From assembly GCA_026707945.1 (NCBI GenBank), contig JAPOVV010000054.1, positions 90,833 to 154,832 on the forward strand: 64,000 nt of DNA. Reading direction: 5' to 3'. This DNA is from Gammaproteobacteria bacterium. Lineage in GTDB: Bacteria; Pseudomonadota; Gammaproteobacteria; Pseudomonadales; Azotimanducaceae. The translations under genes and the position numbers were made by a program. Below the pieces are notes generated by a model. That model had not been told where the DNA came from. It searched no databases and saw only the letters and a list, made by a program, of their open reading frames with translations. Positions 19,105-29,025 of the stretch are shown piece after piece. Numbering within the stretch: position 1 is the first letter of the stretch; the number at the start of each line of letters is the position of its first letter.

Positions 19105-20297
19105 CTTATGACCTTATCGCGAATAAACGTCTCGATATCGTTTGTACTGTAGCCAAGTTCTTCAAGAACGACGCGTGAATGTTGACCAAGCAATGGTGGC
19201 GACTCTTCCGGCGTGGTTGGTAATCCGTCAACCAAGAACCCAGCCCCGAGGAAGCCGAGTGGTTCTGTCATTCCAGGCACGTTTTCGATGGCCCCGAGTG
19301 AGTTTCGAAACGCAAGCTGCGCATGTTCGACCGTTTCCGGAGGTCCCTTGAGCATACCGCTTGGGACGCCAGCATCAGTTAACAAGCGATCCCAGTGTGC
19401 CGCTGTATTGGTCTTGAAAATCTCGCCAAAAATCGACCGCAGCGCTGCACTGTTTTGACTTAGTTTTGGCATCGAATCAAAGCGCGAATCTTCGATCAAA
19501 TCAGATCGACCAACGGCACGTGCCATGCGAGTAAAGCCTCGATAGCTATTTGCGTTTACGAGCAGCGTCCCTTCGGCACACTCCCACGTACCCGCCGATC
19601 CGATCGACGCAAGCGGGTTAGGTCCTGGCCGTGGATTTACGACGCCGGTTGCGAGGTAGTTGTAGTAGTTAAGCCCCATGACGGTCATCGCGCATTCCAA
19701 CATGGAGACGTCCAAAAACGCACCTTTACCAGTGCGATTAGCTCGGAATAGAGCCGCATTGATCGCCGACGAAGCGATCACAGCCGTACTTGAGTCAACA
19801 ATCGCAAATCCAACGCGCACGGGTTGTTCCAACGTACCCGTTGCGAGGAACATGCCGGACTCGCCTTGCATGAGATGATCCATGGCGGGTCGGCTGCTCT
19901 CAGGTCCGTCTTGGCCATAGCCCGATATTGCGCAGTAGACAAGCTCAGGCTTCAGCGCTCGGCATGCGTCGTAGTCGATTCCCAAACGTTCTGTTGTGCC
20001 AGGACGCATGTTCACGACGACGACGTCAGCTTGTGCGACTAACTGTTGGACGACCGTTTGGCCTTCGCCTGTTTTTAGGTCGATCGCAAGTGATCGCTTA
20101 TTGGCATTCTGTCCCAAGAATCCTGGCGACATGCCAGGTGCCGCACCCCGACCCATTCTCCGCATCTGGTCACCGCCGTCAGGCGCTTCGACTTTTAGGA
20201 CCGATGCGCCCATCAGAGCAAGCTGATAGGTACACAGTGGTCCGGCATGGACGTGCGTAAAATCCAAGACACGAACGCCTTCTATTAGATTAACCAT
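19086..20297 (-). CDS. CaiB/BaiF family III CoA-transferase
   Basis: 403 residues. It starts with GVRVLDFTHVHAGPLCTYQLALMGASVLKVE, the family III signature. NKRSLAIDLKTGEGQ and NMRPGTTERLG follow, and then the region of the catalytic Asp, RPAMDHLMQGESGM. Family III enzymes move CoA between acyl-CoA and a free acid through a covalent Asp anhydride. It is the first gene of a minus-strand operon with the FAD dehydrogenase. AAGGAA lies about 6 bases before the ATG. It is divergent from a PhyH gene with 62 bases between them. Confidence 0.93.
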   Translation of the reverse strand: MVNLIEGVRVLDFTHVHAGPLCTYQLALMGASVLKVEAPDGGDQMRRMGRGAAPGMSPGFLGQNANKRSLAIDLKTGEGQTVVQQLVAQADVVVVNMRPGTTERLGIDYDACRALKPELVYCAISGYGQDGPESSRPAMDHLMQGESGMFLATGTLEQPVRVGFAIVDSSTAVIASSAINAALFRANRTGKGAFLDVSMLECAMTVMGLNYYNYLATGVVNPRPGPNPLASIGSAGTWECAEGTLLVNANSYRGFTRMARAVGRSDLIEDSRFDSMPKLSQNSAALRSIFGEIFKTNTAAHWDRLLTDAGVPSGMLKGPPETVEHAQLAFRNSLGAIENVPGMTEPLGFLGAGFLVDGLPTTPEESPPLLGQHSRVVLEELGYSTNDIETFIRDKVISCPVNV

Positions 20298-20359
20298 GGA
20301 CTTTCCTTGGGACTCGCACGAAGGTCATGCTACTGTAATCGGATCCGGTACCTTCGATC

Positions 20360-21136
20360 ATGGCGAGAACCTCGCATTTAACGGATGAAGAGAAGTTTCG
20401 CTTCGATCTGCAGGGATATCTCGTTGTCAAAGGTGTTCTTTCCAAGCTGGAGTGCCAAGAGCTATCAGATTTAGCAGACGCTGTCTGGCCGCGAACACCT
20501 GAGGACGGAGCGCATCGACGTACAGGTGAGATATCACGTTGGCACCAGCGTTTTTTGGATCTTGCCGATCACCCGAAACTGCTCCCGTATTTAATCGACC
20601 TCGTAGGTAGTCGCGTACGGTTAGATCATGATTACTGCATATTCATGCAGAAAGACGCATCGCGTACCCGATTGCACGGCGGTCCTCGAATGCACCTTTC
20701 CGATCATTGGTACCACTATAACGACGGCATTATGAGAAACGGCTTGACCGTTGCAACTTATGCGTTAACTGACGCCAACGAAGGGGACGGTGGCTTTGCC
20801 TGCGTGCCTGGAAGTCACAAGACGAACTTTCTAAAGCTCTTTCCTGAGGACGTGGCATTTTTTGATCGCGACGTTGACTACGTGTATCAACCACCGATTG
20901 AAGCCGGCGATGTCTTGATTTTTACCGAAGCGCTCATCCACGGCACCAAAGAATGGCGAGCGAACCACGAGCGTCGGGCACTCTTGTACAAGTACAGCCC
21001 ACCGCACTCGAGGTGGGGACACGATGTTTACGAACCAGCAGATTACCCGACTGCAACCCCGCAGCAGCTTCGACTTATGGCACCTCCTTCGGTGCATGCT
21101 CATCCCCCTGTGGTCGAGCCTTCCGAAGCAACGTGA
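20360..21136 (+). CDS. Phytanoyl-CoA dioxygenase (PhyH) family protein
   Basis: 258 residues with a double-stranded beta-helix fold. The likely iron-binding facial triad is the His and Asp of HLSDHW plus the distal His of ALIHGTKEW. A downstream Arg (ERRALLYKYS) would bind 2-oxoglutarate. EGDGGFACVPGSHK is the typical loop before the last His. It probably hydroxylates a small organic substrate with Fe(II) and 2-oxoglutarate. It is divergent from the CoA-transferase operon, so a shared catabolic role is plausible but unproven. Confidence 0.88.
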   Translation: MARTSHLTDEEKFRFDLQGYLVVKGVLSKLECQELSDLADAVWPRTPEDGAHRRTGEISRWHQRFLDLADHPKLLPYLIDLVGSRVRLDHDYCIFMQKDASRTRLHGGPRMHLSDHWYHYNDGIMRNGLTVATYALTDANEGDGGFACVPGSHKTNFLKLFPEDVAFFDRDVDYVYQPPIEAGDVLIFTEALIHGTKEWRANHERRALLYKYSPPHSRWGHDVYEPADYPTATPQQLRLMAPPSVHAHPPVVEPSEAT

Positions 21137-21403
21137 CCGCTTAATCCGCGCTACGCGACGGATTTCGCAATCCTGACTGTGTTATCGTATGTAGTTCCCG
21201 TACACGCTGCGCGCAACGAGGAGCTATGACTTCCATTGATGGGGAGGTGAGTTACCGCCCCAACGTGCAGTTCAAACGCGTCGACATAACGCGCGTACTT
21301 TTCGCTTAAGTTCCGCCAATGTCTGCCTTTTACGTACCTCGATTCGAGCATACGAAGATACGGAAAGGTCAAGGTTTAAGTCAGACTCAGACCGGATTCC
21401 ATC

Positions 21404-23515
21404 ATGCGTAGTCTCATTGAAGAACTGTTTGCCTATATTCGTGTGTCGTTCAATCGTCGTATAGGCGAACCGACGACTGAATTCATAAACCGTGTCGTTA
21501 AGCGCCTCGATACCTGGGCTCGACAAGAAACCGCACGTGCGTTATCGGACGAAAACGAAGCCCCAGAAGTAACGGCTAAACGCATGGGAAGCGTGATCGT
21601 TCGATCCGTTCCGTTCATGCGACCGATGCTCATTCACATCATCGCAATTTTCCTTTTCGGTTTGTTCCTGACGAATCTCTTCCTATATGCAGGCCTGATT
21701 CGCTCTGATTTGTGGGACAACAAGATGATGGTGAACGACAAGCTGCAACCCGCACAGGCATTTTTTCTTTTTGTCGACAAAACCTACCTACGAAGCGAGT
21801 TTCTAGACGAACAGGAGCTTGCAGAAGTTAAAGAGAAAGGATTCGAAGGGAACAAGCTGACGGCTGATCAACGAAAGACGATCCGAAATCGAATGCTCAT
21901 GTGGTTTTTTGCAGGTGACATACTCGGCATCATTCTCGCATTCTTGCTCCGCTACTACCCAGCTTGGATATGGCAAAACGTTAATCACTATTTACGAGTG
22001 GCGATGGTCGAAAAACTGGAGTATTTATCGCTCGCGTTTCACCACTCAAATCGATCAGGCGACGCGATCTACCGGATATATCAAGATAGTTCCATGGTCG
22101 TGAACGTGCTTGACGAAGTAGTCGTCGGTCCGTTTAACGATATTCGCGATTTACTTATCGCATTCATGTTCGTATTTGCATTTGACCCGATTCTTGGGCT
22201 CGTTTGCATGCTTTCGTTTATCCCGATGGCCGTGATTACTGCTTATGCAACTCCAATCATTCGACGCTTGGCTGTGCGCAATCGGGTTACAAACAGTAAT
22301 CTGACGTCTCGAATCCAGGAGACGTTTGCGGCTCTTAAAGTTGTGAAGGCTAACAATGCCGAATCAATCGTCGTTGATCGATTCGACGTTGATGCTCACA
22401 AGGCGCTCGACGCCGCTTTGTACGTTCGTTTTGGTATGGTGGCATTGAGTTTTATCGTCGCGATTGTCGGCGGACTGGTCATCATCGGTCTTGAGTATCT
22501 GCTGATCAAGTGGGTGTTGGAAGATCGTGAAACCAACGTACCGGGGTGGGCTATCGTATTTGTTGGTTTTATGGTCTGGAATCTCGGTGCGTTCAACTCG
22601 GCGAATGGTCGCATCGGGCAAGTGGTTGGTACCGGTCGAGGTTTCGTTCGCTTCTGGTGCATGTTGCAGGATATGTTCATCGGTCTGGAACGTGCTTTCT
22701 ATTTCCTTGATTTAGAACCGAAAGTTCTTGATCCTGAAGATCCTGTCGATTTCCCTGAGCGCGTTCAGACGGTTGAATGGGAGGACGTCCATTTCGAATA
22801 CGAGAACGGCGCGCAAGTGCTGAAAGGAGTCGATCTATCCGCTCGTGCTGGAACAATTACGGCGATCGTTGGCGTAACGGGATCGGGCAAATCTACGCTC
22901 ATGTCGCTCTTACTCCGTTTATATGACCCAAACGCTGGACGGGTCAGGATCAATGAGACTGATATTCGCGATTTTCGGTTAGACGACATCCGTCGCAATC
23001 ACGCCATCGCGATGCAGAAAAACGTGCTCTTTACCGGAAAAGTCACTGACAACGTCGCGTTTGGTTTGCAGGAAATTGATTTTGATGCCGTAAAACGAGC
23101 ATGCAAGATTGCATGTGCCGACGAGTTCATCATGGAATTGAACGAAGGCTACGATACAAATTTGGGCGAACGCGGTGCCAAACTCTCTGCGGGACAACGA
23201 CAGAGGCTCACCATAGCGCGTGCAGTGATTCGAGATACGCCGATTCTGATTCTCGATGAGCCTACGGCGTCGCTAGATGCCAAAACGGAGCATCAAGTAC
23301 TTGAGAATCTTTCAGAGTGGGGTAAGGACAAGGTCGTTTTCTTGATAACCCATCGCCTCTCGACGATTCGAAATGCTAACAACATAGCTTTTCTTGAAGA
23401 TGGAAAAGTGGTGGAGGCGGGCACACATGAGGATCTGCTCAACATGGAAGACGGCCGCTATCGTCGCTTCGTCGAGGCTGAAGAAGTGGGATTAATCGAC
23501 TCTCAGGTTCAATGA
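21404..23515 (+). CDS. ABC exporter half-transporter A (membrane + ATPase domains)
   Basis: 703 residues. There is an N-terminal cytoplasmic stretch and then six membrane helices (about residues 75-440). A long polar insertion after helix 1 (roughly residues 110-165) is unusual. The C-terminal ATPase carries Walker A GVTGSGKST, Q-loop MQKNVLF, signature LSAGQRQRL, Walker B ILILDEPTA and H-loop ITHRLSTI, so all ATPase motifs look intact. The next gene starts 12 bases downstream and encodes a second half-transporter. They probably form a heterodimer. Cargo is unknown. Confidence 0.92.
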   Translation: MRSLIEELFAYIRVSFNRRIGEPTTEFINRVVKRLDTWARQETARALSDENEAPEVTAKRMGSVIVRSVPFMRPMLIHIIAIFLFGLFLTNLFLYAGLIRSDLWDNKMMVNDKLQPAQAFFLFVDKTYLRSEFLDEQELAEVKEKGFEGNKLTADQRKTIRNRMLMWFFAGDILGIILAFLLRYYPAWIWQNVNHYLRVAMVEKLEYLSLAFHHSNRSGDAIYRIYQDSSMVVNVLDEVVVGPFNDIRDLLIAFMFVFAFDPILGLVCMLSFIPMAVITAYATPIIRRLAVRNRVTNSNLTSRIQETFAALKVVKANNAESIVVDRFDVDAHKALDAALYVRFGMVALSFIVAIVGGLVIIGLEYLLIKWVLEDRETNVPGWAIVFVGFMVWNLGAFNSANGRIGQVVGTGRGFVRFWCMLQDMFIGLERAFYFLDLEPKVLDPEDPVDFPERVQTVEWEDVHFEYENGAQVLKGVDLSARAGTITAIVGVTGSGKSTLMSLLLRLYDPNAGRVRINETDIRDFRLDDIRRNHAIAMQKNVLFTGKVTDNVAFGLQEIDFDAVKRACKIACADEFIMELNEGYDTNLGERGAKLSAGQRQRLTIARAVIRDTPILILDEPTASLDAKTEHQVLENLSEWGKDKVVFLITHRLSTIRNANNIAFLEDGKVVEAGTHEDLLNMEDGRYRRFVEAEEVGLIDSQVQ

Positions 23516-23527
23516 GGGTATAGCGAC

Positions 23528-25609
23528 GTGCTGCGGGAGTTCATACAACGGCGCAAAGTCGATCAAACGACCGACACTACGCAACAAGACCACACGATCA
23601 TCAGTGGGTTCAAGGCTGGCGCGCAGTTCGACGATCGTATTGATATAGACTCCGAAATTTCCCACGCAGAATCTCTCGGAATCATCTTGCGTGGTTTTTA
23701 CTGGCTTAGATACGTCAAAGTACTTTTCTTTACTCGCTGGGCAATGCGGACCGTGATCATCATCCCGGGTCTCTTCCTCGGCTGGTTCGGAAAAATCACG
23801 ATCGATCACGTGATCCTAGAGGTGCCTCTCATCGCCGACGAGGTGAACTTTCCGCCACATCTGCACTGGTTCCTGGAAATCCTCGAAGGGCGCGAACCTC
23901 TGAGCATTTTCTTGGTCTTGCTCGTTGTATATGTCATCGGTCTATTTCTAATCGGTACTCGAGCAGGCGGAACAGGCGCTAATCTGTATGGCGGACGCGA
24001 CGCGGCTAGTAATGCCGAAAATGCTGTTAGTGGCGGACAAGGCGGTGCTTGGACAGGCAGTGACGCCGGTGGGATTTGGGGCATTACCGAGTGGTGGGTC
24101 AGTGTGCGCCTGTCACAACGATTTATCAATCGTTTACGAACGGACTTGTTTCGACGGCTGATTCGAGCACCGATGACGAGGGTTGATGATCAGGCGGTTG
24201 GGGATTCGTTGTATCGAACCCTTTACGACACGCCGATGGTATTTACCAACATCACCGAAACTGTCTTCTCGCCGTTTTTCATATTTGTCGGTCTCGGTCT
24301 TACGTTCTATCAGCTCTGGTGGACGTATGCGGAAGTGTCCATGGCGATTGTGGGTCTGATGACGTTGATGATCCCCATAACAATCATTACGACGATTGCG
24401 CCGTCAAGGTGGATCCGACGTATGACCCAGAATCAGCGCGCGGCGGGCGCTGCCACCACGAATACGCTCGAAGAAACCATGAACAACATCAGTGCGGTGC
24501 AAAGTCTGGGAGCGATGAAAACGGAGAAGGAGCGCTTTGCCAAGCGTTCCGCTCATGCTTTCTGGCGTGCACGCATTGCGATGTTTCCCTGGCTAGGTGT
24601 AGGCATCATTCTGGAGATGGTTGGCTGGCCATTAGCTTTCTATCTCGCTTGGCACGTAACTAATTTGGTGATCGAAGGGCAGCTAACGGTCGGTGATTTC
24701 GGTGCATTGTTCTTTATGTATATGGGATTGCAAGGGTCGTTCCAGGGGTTAGGCCGTCTCTGGTTGAATGTTCAAGATCAAGCCGCGGCAGCACGTAGGG
24801 TGTTTTTCTTCATGGATCTCATCGCGGACGACGAAGAACATCAACCTGGAAAGACGTTAGAACCAATAAGAGAAGGCGTACGAATAGAAGACGTTGGATT
24901 CAAGTATCCAAACGGTCATGAGGCGTTGAAGGACATCAACCTTGATCTGAATATCGGCGAGGTTGTTGCGATAGTGGGACCTACGGGCAGCGGTAAGACG
25001 TCGTTAGCCTACCTGCTACCTGCCTTCCTCAAACCTACGTCCGGCAGGGTACTGATGGACGGCAATGACGTGATGGAAATCGATCTTGCTTCATTGCGAA
25101 AACAAACTGCCTATATCTTTCAGGAACACTTTTTGCTTTCCGAGTCCATCCGCTCGAACTTGAGCTTGGCCAATCCAGATGCAACGGAAGAAGATATTTT
25201 GAGTGCCCTTGAGGCCGCTAGCTGCATAGAGTTCATTGATGAGCTCCCCGATGGAATAGACACTGTGCTTGGCCGTTCGGGCGACACACTCTCCGTTGGG
25301 CAACAACAGCGATTGAGCATCGCTCGAGGTTTAGTGCGCAAAGCACGAATCGTAGTTCTGGACGAACCGACCGCCGCACTTGACCCTCAAACTGAGAATC
25401 TTTTGGTTCGATCGCTGCGTAGTGAAGCGGATGATCGAATTGTGGTTGTTATCGCGCATCGGTTATCGACGATTCGCCAAGCAGACAAGATCGTTTTCCT
25501 TGAAGAAGGTGAGGTCAAGGAAGTCGGCAATCACGAGGAGTTGATGTCACACGAAGATGGTCCATATCGCGAGTTCGTAAATCTTCAGTCAACGAGCCAA
25601 GCCGTATAG
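23528..25609 (+). CDS. ABC exporter half-transporter B, tandem copy 1
   Basis: 693 residues with a GTG start. An N-terminal cytoplasmic region of about 70 residues comes first. A Gly/Ala/Ser/Asn-rich loop after helix 2 (about residues 141-180, GGTGANLYGGRDAASNAE and beyond) is not usual in exporters. Six membrane helices are followed by an ATPase with Walker A GPTGSGKTS, signature LSVGQQQRLS, Walker B VVLDEPTAALD and H-loop IAHRLSTI. It follows half-transporter A by 12 bases and is duplicated directly downstream. Confidence 0.92.
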   Translation: MLREFIQRRKVDQTTDTTQQDHTIISGFKAGAQFDDRIDIDSEISHAESLGIILRGFYWLRYVKVLFFTRWAMRTVIIIPGLFLGWFGKITIDHVILEVPLIADEVNFPPHLHWFLEILEGREPLSIFLVLLVVYVIGLFLIGTRAGGTGANLYGGRDAASNAENAVSGGQGGAWTGSDAGGIWGITEWWVSVRLSQRFINRLRTDLFRRLIRAPMTRVDDQAVGDSLYRTLYDTPMVFTNITETVFSPFFIFVGLGLTFYQLWWTYAEVSMAIVGLMTLMIPITIITTIAPSRWIRRMTQNQRAAGAATTNTLEETMNNISAVQSLGAMKTEKERFAKRSAHAFWRARIAMFPWLGVGIILEMVGWPLAFYLAWHVTNLVIEGQLTVGDFGALFFMYMGLQGSFQGLGRLWLNVQDQAAAARRVFFFMDLIADDEEHQPGKTLEPIREGVRIEDVGFKYPNGHEALKDINLDLNIGEVVAIVGPTGSGKTSLAYLLPAFLKPTSGRVLMDGNDVMEIDLASLRKQTAYIFQEHFLLSESIRSNLSLANPDATEEDILSALEAASCIEFIDELPDGIDTVLGRSGDTLSVGQQQRLSIARGLVRKARIVVLDEPTAALDPQTENLLVRSLRSEADDRIVVVIAHRLSTIRQADKIVFLEEGEVKEVGNHEELMSHEDGPYREFVNLQSTSQAV

Positions 25610-25657
25610 TCCTGAAGTCGGCGCGCCGGATAGCTCGGTTAGTTTTGTTCTTAGTTC

Positions 25658-25852
25658 ATGCTCCGTAAGTACATACAAAAACGAAAAGTCAACCAAACTA
25701 CTGACACCACGTAGAAAGACCATACGATTGCCAGTGGTTTTTTATCCGGCGCTCAATTTGACGATCGCATTGATACTGCCCCGGAGATATCACACCTTGA
25801 AGCCCTAAAGATCATCTTTAGAGGCTACCAGTGGCTCAAATACGTAAAGGGC
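25658..25852 (+). other. Amber-interrupted N-terminal region of ABC half-transporter copy 2
   Basis: An ATG at 25658 opens the same reading frame as the following gene and encodes MLRKYIQKRKVNQTTDTT. A TAG at 25712-25714 (codon 19) then stops it. The frame resumes with KDHTIASGFLSGAQFDDRID, closely matching residues 20-39 of copy 1. Copy 1 has CAA (Gln) at the amber position. From 25658 to 27739 the copy is 2082 bases, exactly the length of copy 1, so there is no net insertion or deletion. Only this nonsense codon interrupts it. Confidence 0.9.
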
Positions 25853-27739
25853 TTGTTTTTCACGCGATGGGCGATGAAAACCATGATCCTCGTGCCAAGC
25901 CTATATATCGGCTGGTTCACGAAGATCGTCATCGATCATGTGATTCTGCAAGTGCCGCTCATTGCTGACGAAGCAAGATTCCCGCCACATATGCACTGGT
26001 TTCTCGAATTCCTTGAGGGTCGTGAACCACTAAACATCGCCTTGATGTTACTTATCGTTTATGTGTTCGGTCTATTCCTTATAGGTTCCCGTACCGGCGG
26101 TACCGGAGCGGACCTTTACGCGGGGAGAGACGCCGCTAGCAATGCCGAAAACGCAGTTAGCGGCGGTGGCGGCGGTACATTCACCGGCAGTGATGCTGGT
26201 GGTATCTGGGGTATTGCCGAGTGGTGGGTCAGTGTGCGACTCGCTCAACGCTTTATCAATCGCATCCGCACCGATTTATTCAGGCGACTGACCAAAGCGC
26301 CGATGACGCGCATCGATGATCAGGCGGTCGGCGATACCTTGTATCGGACCCTCTATGACACGCCAATGATCTTTACCAATATCACGGAAACGATATTCAC
26401 ACCGTTTCTCGTCATGATGGGGCTTGTCCTTTTCTTCTACCAACTCTGGTGGACCTATGCTGAAGTGTCGTTGGTCATCGTTGGTCTTATGGCGCTGATG
26501 ATCCCAATAACAATCTTCACGACCATCGCGCCGTCAACGTGGATTCGGCGGATGACGCAAAACCAACGAGCAGCGGGTGCAGCGACCACGAATACGTTAG
26601 AAGAGACGATGAACAACATCAGCGCTGTGCAAAGTCCTGGCGCGATGAAGACGGAAAAGGAGCGATTTGCCAAACGTTCGGCTCACGCCTTTTGGCGTAC
26701 CAGAATTGCCATGTTTCCATGGCTCGGTGTCGATCTCATTCTGCAGGTTGTCCGATGGCCGCTCTCGTTCTATCTCATTTGGTACGTATCGAATTTGGTT
26801 ATCGACGGACACCTCACCGTCGGTGACTACGGTGCGTTGTATGGCATGTACATGGGCTTGCAGTGGATGTTCTACGAATTTGGTCGCATGTGGCTCAATC
26901 TTCAAGATCAAGCAGCTGCGGCGCGGCGCGTCTTTTTCTTCATGGATCTCGCCGTGGACGAAGAAGAGCACAGACCCGGGAACGAATTGGGACCAATCGG
27001 AGAAGGTGTTCGCATCGAAAACGCCGGTTTTAGCTATCCCGACGGCCATGAAGCGCTAAAAGACATCAATCTTGAATTGAAGATTGGAGACGTCGTCGCA
27101 ATCGTCGGTCCAACGGGCAGTGGTAAAACGTCCTTAGCCTATCTCTTACCTGCGTTCCTAAAACCTTCATCTGGGCGCGTGTTGATCGACGGCAACGACG
27201 TCATGGAGATTGATCTGGCGTCATTGCGGAAACAGACTGCGTATATCTTCCAGGAACACTTCTTGCTTTCCGAATCCATCCGCTCGAACCTGAGCTTGGC
27301 GAATCCGGACGCCAATGAAGAGGACATGGTGAAAGCCCTTGAGACAGCGGGTTGTATGGAGTTCATTCAAGACCTGCGGGAAGGAATTGATACGGTACTT
27401 GGAAGGTCTGGCGATACGTTATCGGTCGGACAACAACAGCGGCTGAGCATCGCGCGTGGTCTGGTGCGTGACGCGCGAATCGTGATTCTGGACGAACCAA
27501 CCGCAGCGCTTGACCCACAAACTGAAAATCTGCTCGTTCGCTCGTTGCGTAGCGAAGCGGAAGATCGATTGGTGGTCGTCATCGCACATCGCTTATCGAC
27601 GATTCGCCAGGCAGATAAGATCGTCTTTCTAGACGGCGGCGAAGTCCTCGAGATCGGTACTCACGACGAATTAGTGGAGCACGACGACGGTCCCTATCGG
27701 GAATTCGTCAATCTGCTGTCATCAACACAGGCGGTTTAG
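25853..27739 (+). CDS. ABC exporter half-transporter B, tandem copy 2 (open part after amber codon)
   Basis: 628 residues from the first start-like codon after the amber stop (a TTG; the first ATG is at 25874). It keeps the whole membrane domain and the ATPase: GPTGSGKTS, LSVGQQQRLS, VILDEPTAALD and IAHRLSTI. The Gly/Ser/Asn-rich loop after helix 2 is also kept. Lost are the first 65 residues, the cytoplasmic stretch before helix 1. It may be made from a downstream start, by readthrough, or not at all. Apart from the amber codon the frame is undamaged, so decay is recent or the gene is still selected. One notable change is Leu to Pro in VQSPGAMKTEKERF. Confidence 0.8.
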   Translation: MFFTRWAMKTMILVPSLYIGWFTKIVIDHVILQVPLIADEARFPPHMHWFLEFLEGREPLNIALMLLIVYVFGLFLIGSRTGGTGADLYAGRDAASNAENAVSGGGGGTFTGSDAGGIWGIAEWWVSVRLAQRFINRIRTDLFRRLTKAPMTRIDDQAVGDTLYRTLYDTPMIFTNITETIFTPFLVMMGLVLFFYQLWWTYAEVSLVIVGLMALMIPITIFTTIAPSTWIRRMTQNQRAAGAATTNTLEETMNNISAVQSPGAMKTEKERFAKRSAHAFWRTRIAMFPWLGVDLILQVVRWPLSFYLIWYVSNLVIDGHLTVGDYGALYGMYMGLQWMFYEFGRMWLNLQDQAAAARRVFFFMDLAVDEEEHRPGNELGPIGEGVRIENAGFSYPDGHEALKDINLELKIGDVVAIVGPTGSGKTSLAYLLPAFLKPSSGRVLIDGNDVMEIDLASLRKQTAYIFQEHFLLSESIRSNLSLANPDANEEDMVKALETAGCMEFIQDLREGIDTVLGRSGDTLSVGQQQRLSIARGLVRDARIVILDEPTAALDPQTENLLVRSLRSEAEDRLVVVIAHRLSTIRQADKIVFLDGGEVLEIGTHDELVEHDDGPYREFVNLLSSTQAV

Positions 27740-27748
27740 TCGCTGGAT

Positions 27749-28912
27749 TCAGTTTTCGGCATAGGTTGAGAATCCGTACAGATTAGCTGCGTTCCCACAC
27801 GTCACTTTGCGTTTTATCGAGTCGGGCACACCTTTGAATTCACGCTCGATAAATTCTTGCGAATCCGGCCACACGCCGTCTGGATGAGGGAAGTCGCTTC
27901 CCCACATCACGTTGTCCTCACCGAGGATATCCAGCAACCGTAGGCCAACTGGGTCGCTCTGGTAGGTGGCGTAGCACTGTCGATGCCAGTAAGCGGATGG
28001 TTTCATGGTTAACGTGAGATCCGCAAACTGATCCTCCCACTCCAGATCCATGTGCTCGAGGAGATATGGGATCCAACCGATGCCCGCTTCCCCTATGACG
28101 ATTTTTAAGTTCGGATGCGCCTCAAGTACGCCGCCGTAAACGACCTCCATCAGGACGGTCGCCATGGCAAGCTGGAATCCGGTAATGTGAACTGCGAACG
28201 CCTGGCGCCGCTGTAGTGGACCGAGCGTAGCGTAGTCGTAGCTCATTTTGGGGCCGATCGTATGGAAGTGCAGTGGTAGTTGTGCACTTTCGATCGCTGC
28301 CCATAACGGTTCCCAGTCAGGGTGAAAGAGCGGCAGCATATCGTGCGTAATCGCAACTTCGATGCCACGAACCGCACCCCGAGCCGCGACCCGTTCAACT
28401 TCGGCGACGGCTGCTTCAACGGATGCTCCCGTTATGCTCGCGATCCCGGCGTATCGATCTGGGTGCTTCTCGCAAAAGTCAGCCAACCACTCGTTGTAGA
28501 TTCGGACGAGCTCAACGGCAGCTTCGTCATCTTGTAGTCGCATCGATGCACCTAGTACGCCGTACAGCACTTCTGCTTGAATCCCGTCACGTTCTTGATC
28601 CTTCAAGCGCAAATCTGGATCGGTGAGCCGGGGGATACCTCTTTCACCGTCGTCGTACAACCCTTGTGCCGCCATGCGGTCAGACCGGTGAATTTCGCCA
28701 GGTACATATCGTCGACCTGCCGAGCCCATGCCATTTTGCAGACCAAATCGCGCACCATTTTTTGACGTCCAGAATCGTCCTGATGACGTCTCTTCGACAA
28801 ACGGCATGCGATCCCGCAATTCTGCCACGCAACGGCTTTGAAAGAGGTCTTCGGGTAACCATGGAAAGTCGATATGGCAGTCGGCCGAAATGACGTCGTA
28901 TTTCATATTCAA
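27749..28912 (-). CDS. Amidohydrolase-family metal-dependent hydrolase/decarboxylase
   Basis: 387 residues of the amidohydrolase-2 (ACMSD-like) TIM-barrel group. The N-terminal metal motif is VISADCHIDFPW, PLHFHTIG carries a central His, and the late catalytic Asp is in WGSDFPHPDGVWP. Relatives decarboxylate or hydrolyse aromatic and other ring acids. Its product is not predictable here. It converges on the ABC gene with a 9-base gap and is transcribed alone. Confidence 0.88.
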   Translation of the reverse strand: MNMKYDVISADCHIDFPWLPEDLFQSRCVAELRDRMPFVEETSSGRFWTSKNGARFGLQNGMGSAGRRYVPGEIHRSDRMAAQGLYDDGERGIPRLTDPDLRLKDQERDGIQAEVLYGVLGASMRLQDDEAAVELVRIYNEWLADFCEKHPDRYAGIASITGASVEAAVAEVERVAARGAVRGIEVAITHDMLPLFHPDWEPLWAAIESAQLPLHFHTIGPKMSYDYATLGPLQRRQAFAVHITGFQLAMATVLMEVVYGGVLEAHPNLKIVIGEAGIGWIPYLLEHMDLEWEDQFADLTLTMKPSAYWHRQCYATYQSDPVGLRLLDILGEDNVMWGSDFPHPDGVWPDSQEFIEREFKGVPDSIKRKVTCGNAANLYGFSTYAEN

Positions 28913-29025
28913 AAACTACGTTAAACGCGTATAGACAAGCAAGATAACGGAAGGCACCCGCATTTTAAGCGACGTCAATCTTCATAAAATGCGTATCACT
29001 AAGAGATTCCAACGATTTTCCTCCT

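Noticed and set aside
25712..25714. Pyrrolysine-type recoding of the amber codon in the ABC copy
   Set aside because: Copy 1 has Gln at this position and nothing nearby suggests pyrrolysine machinery; a simple nonsense mutation is more likely.
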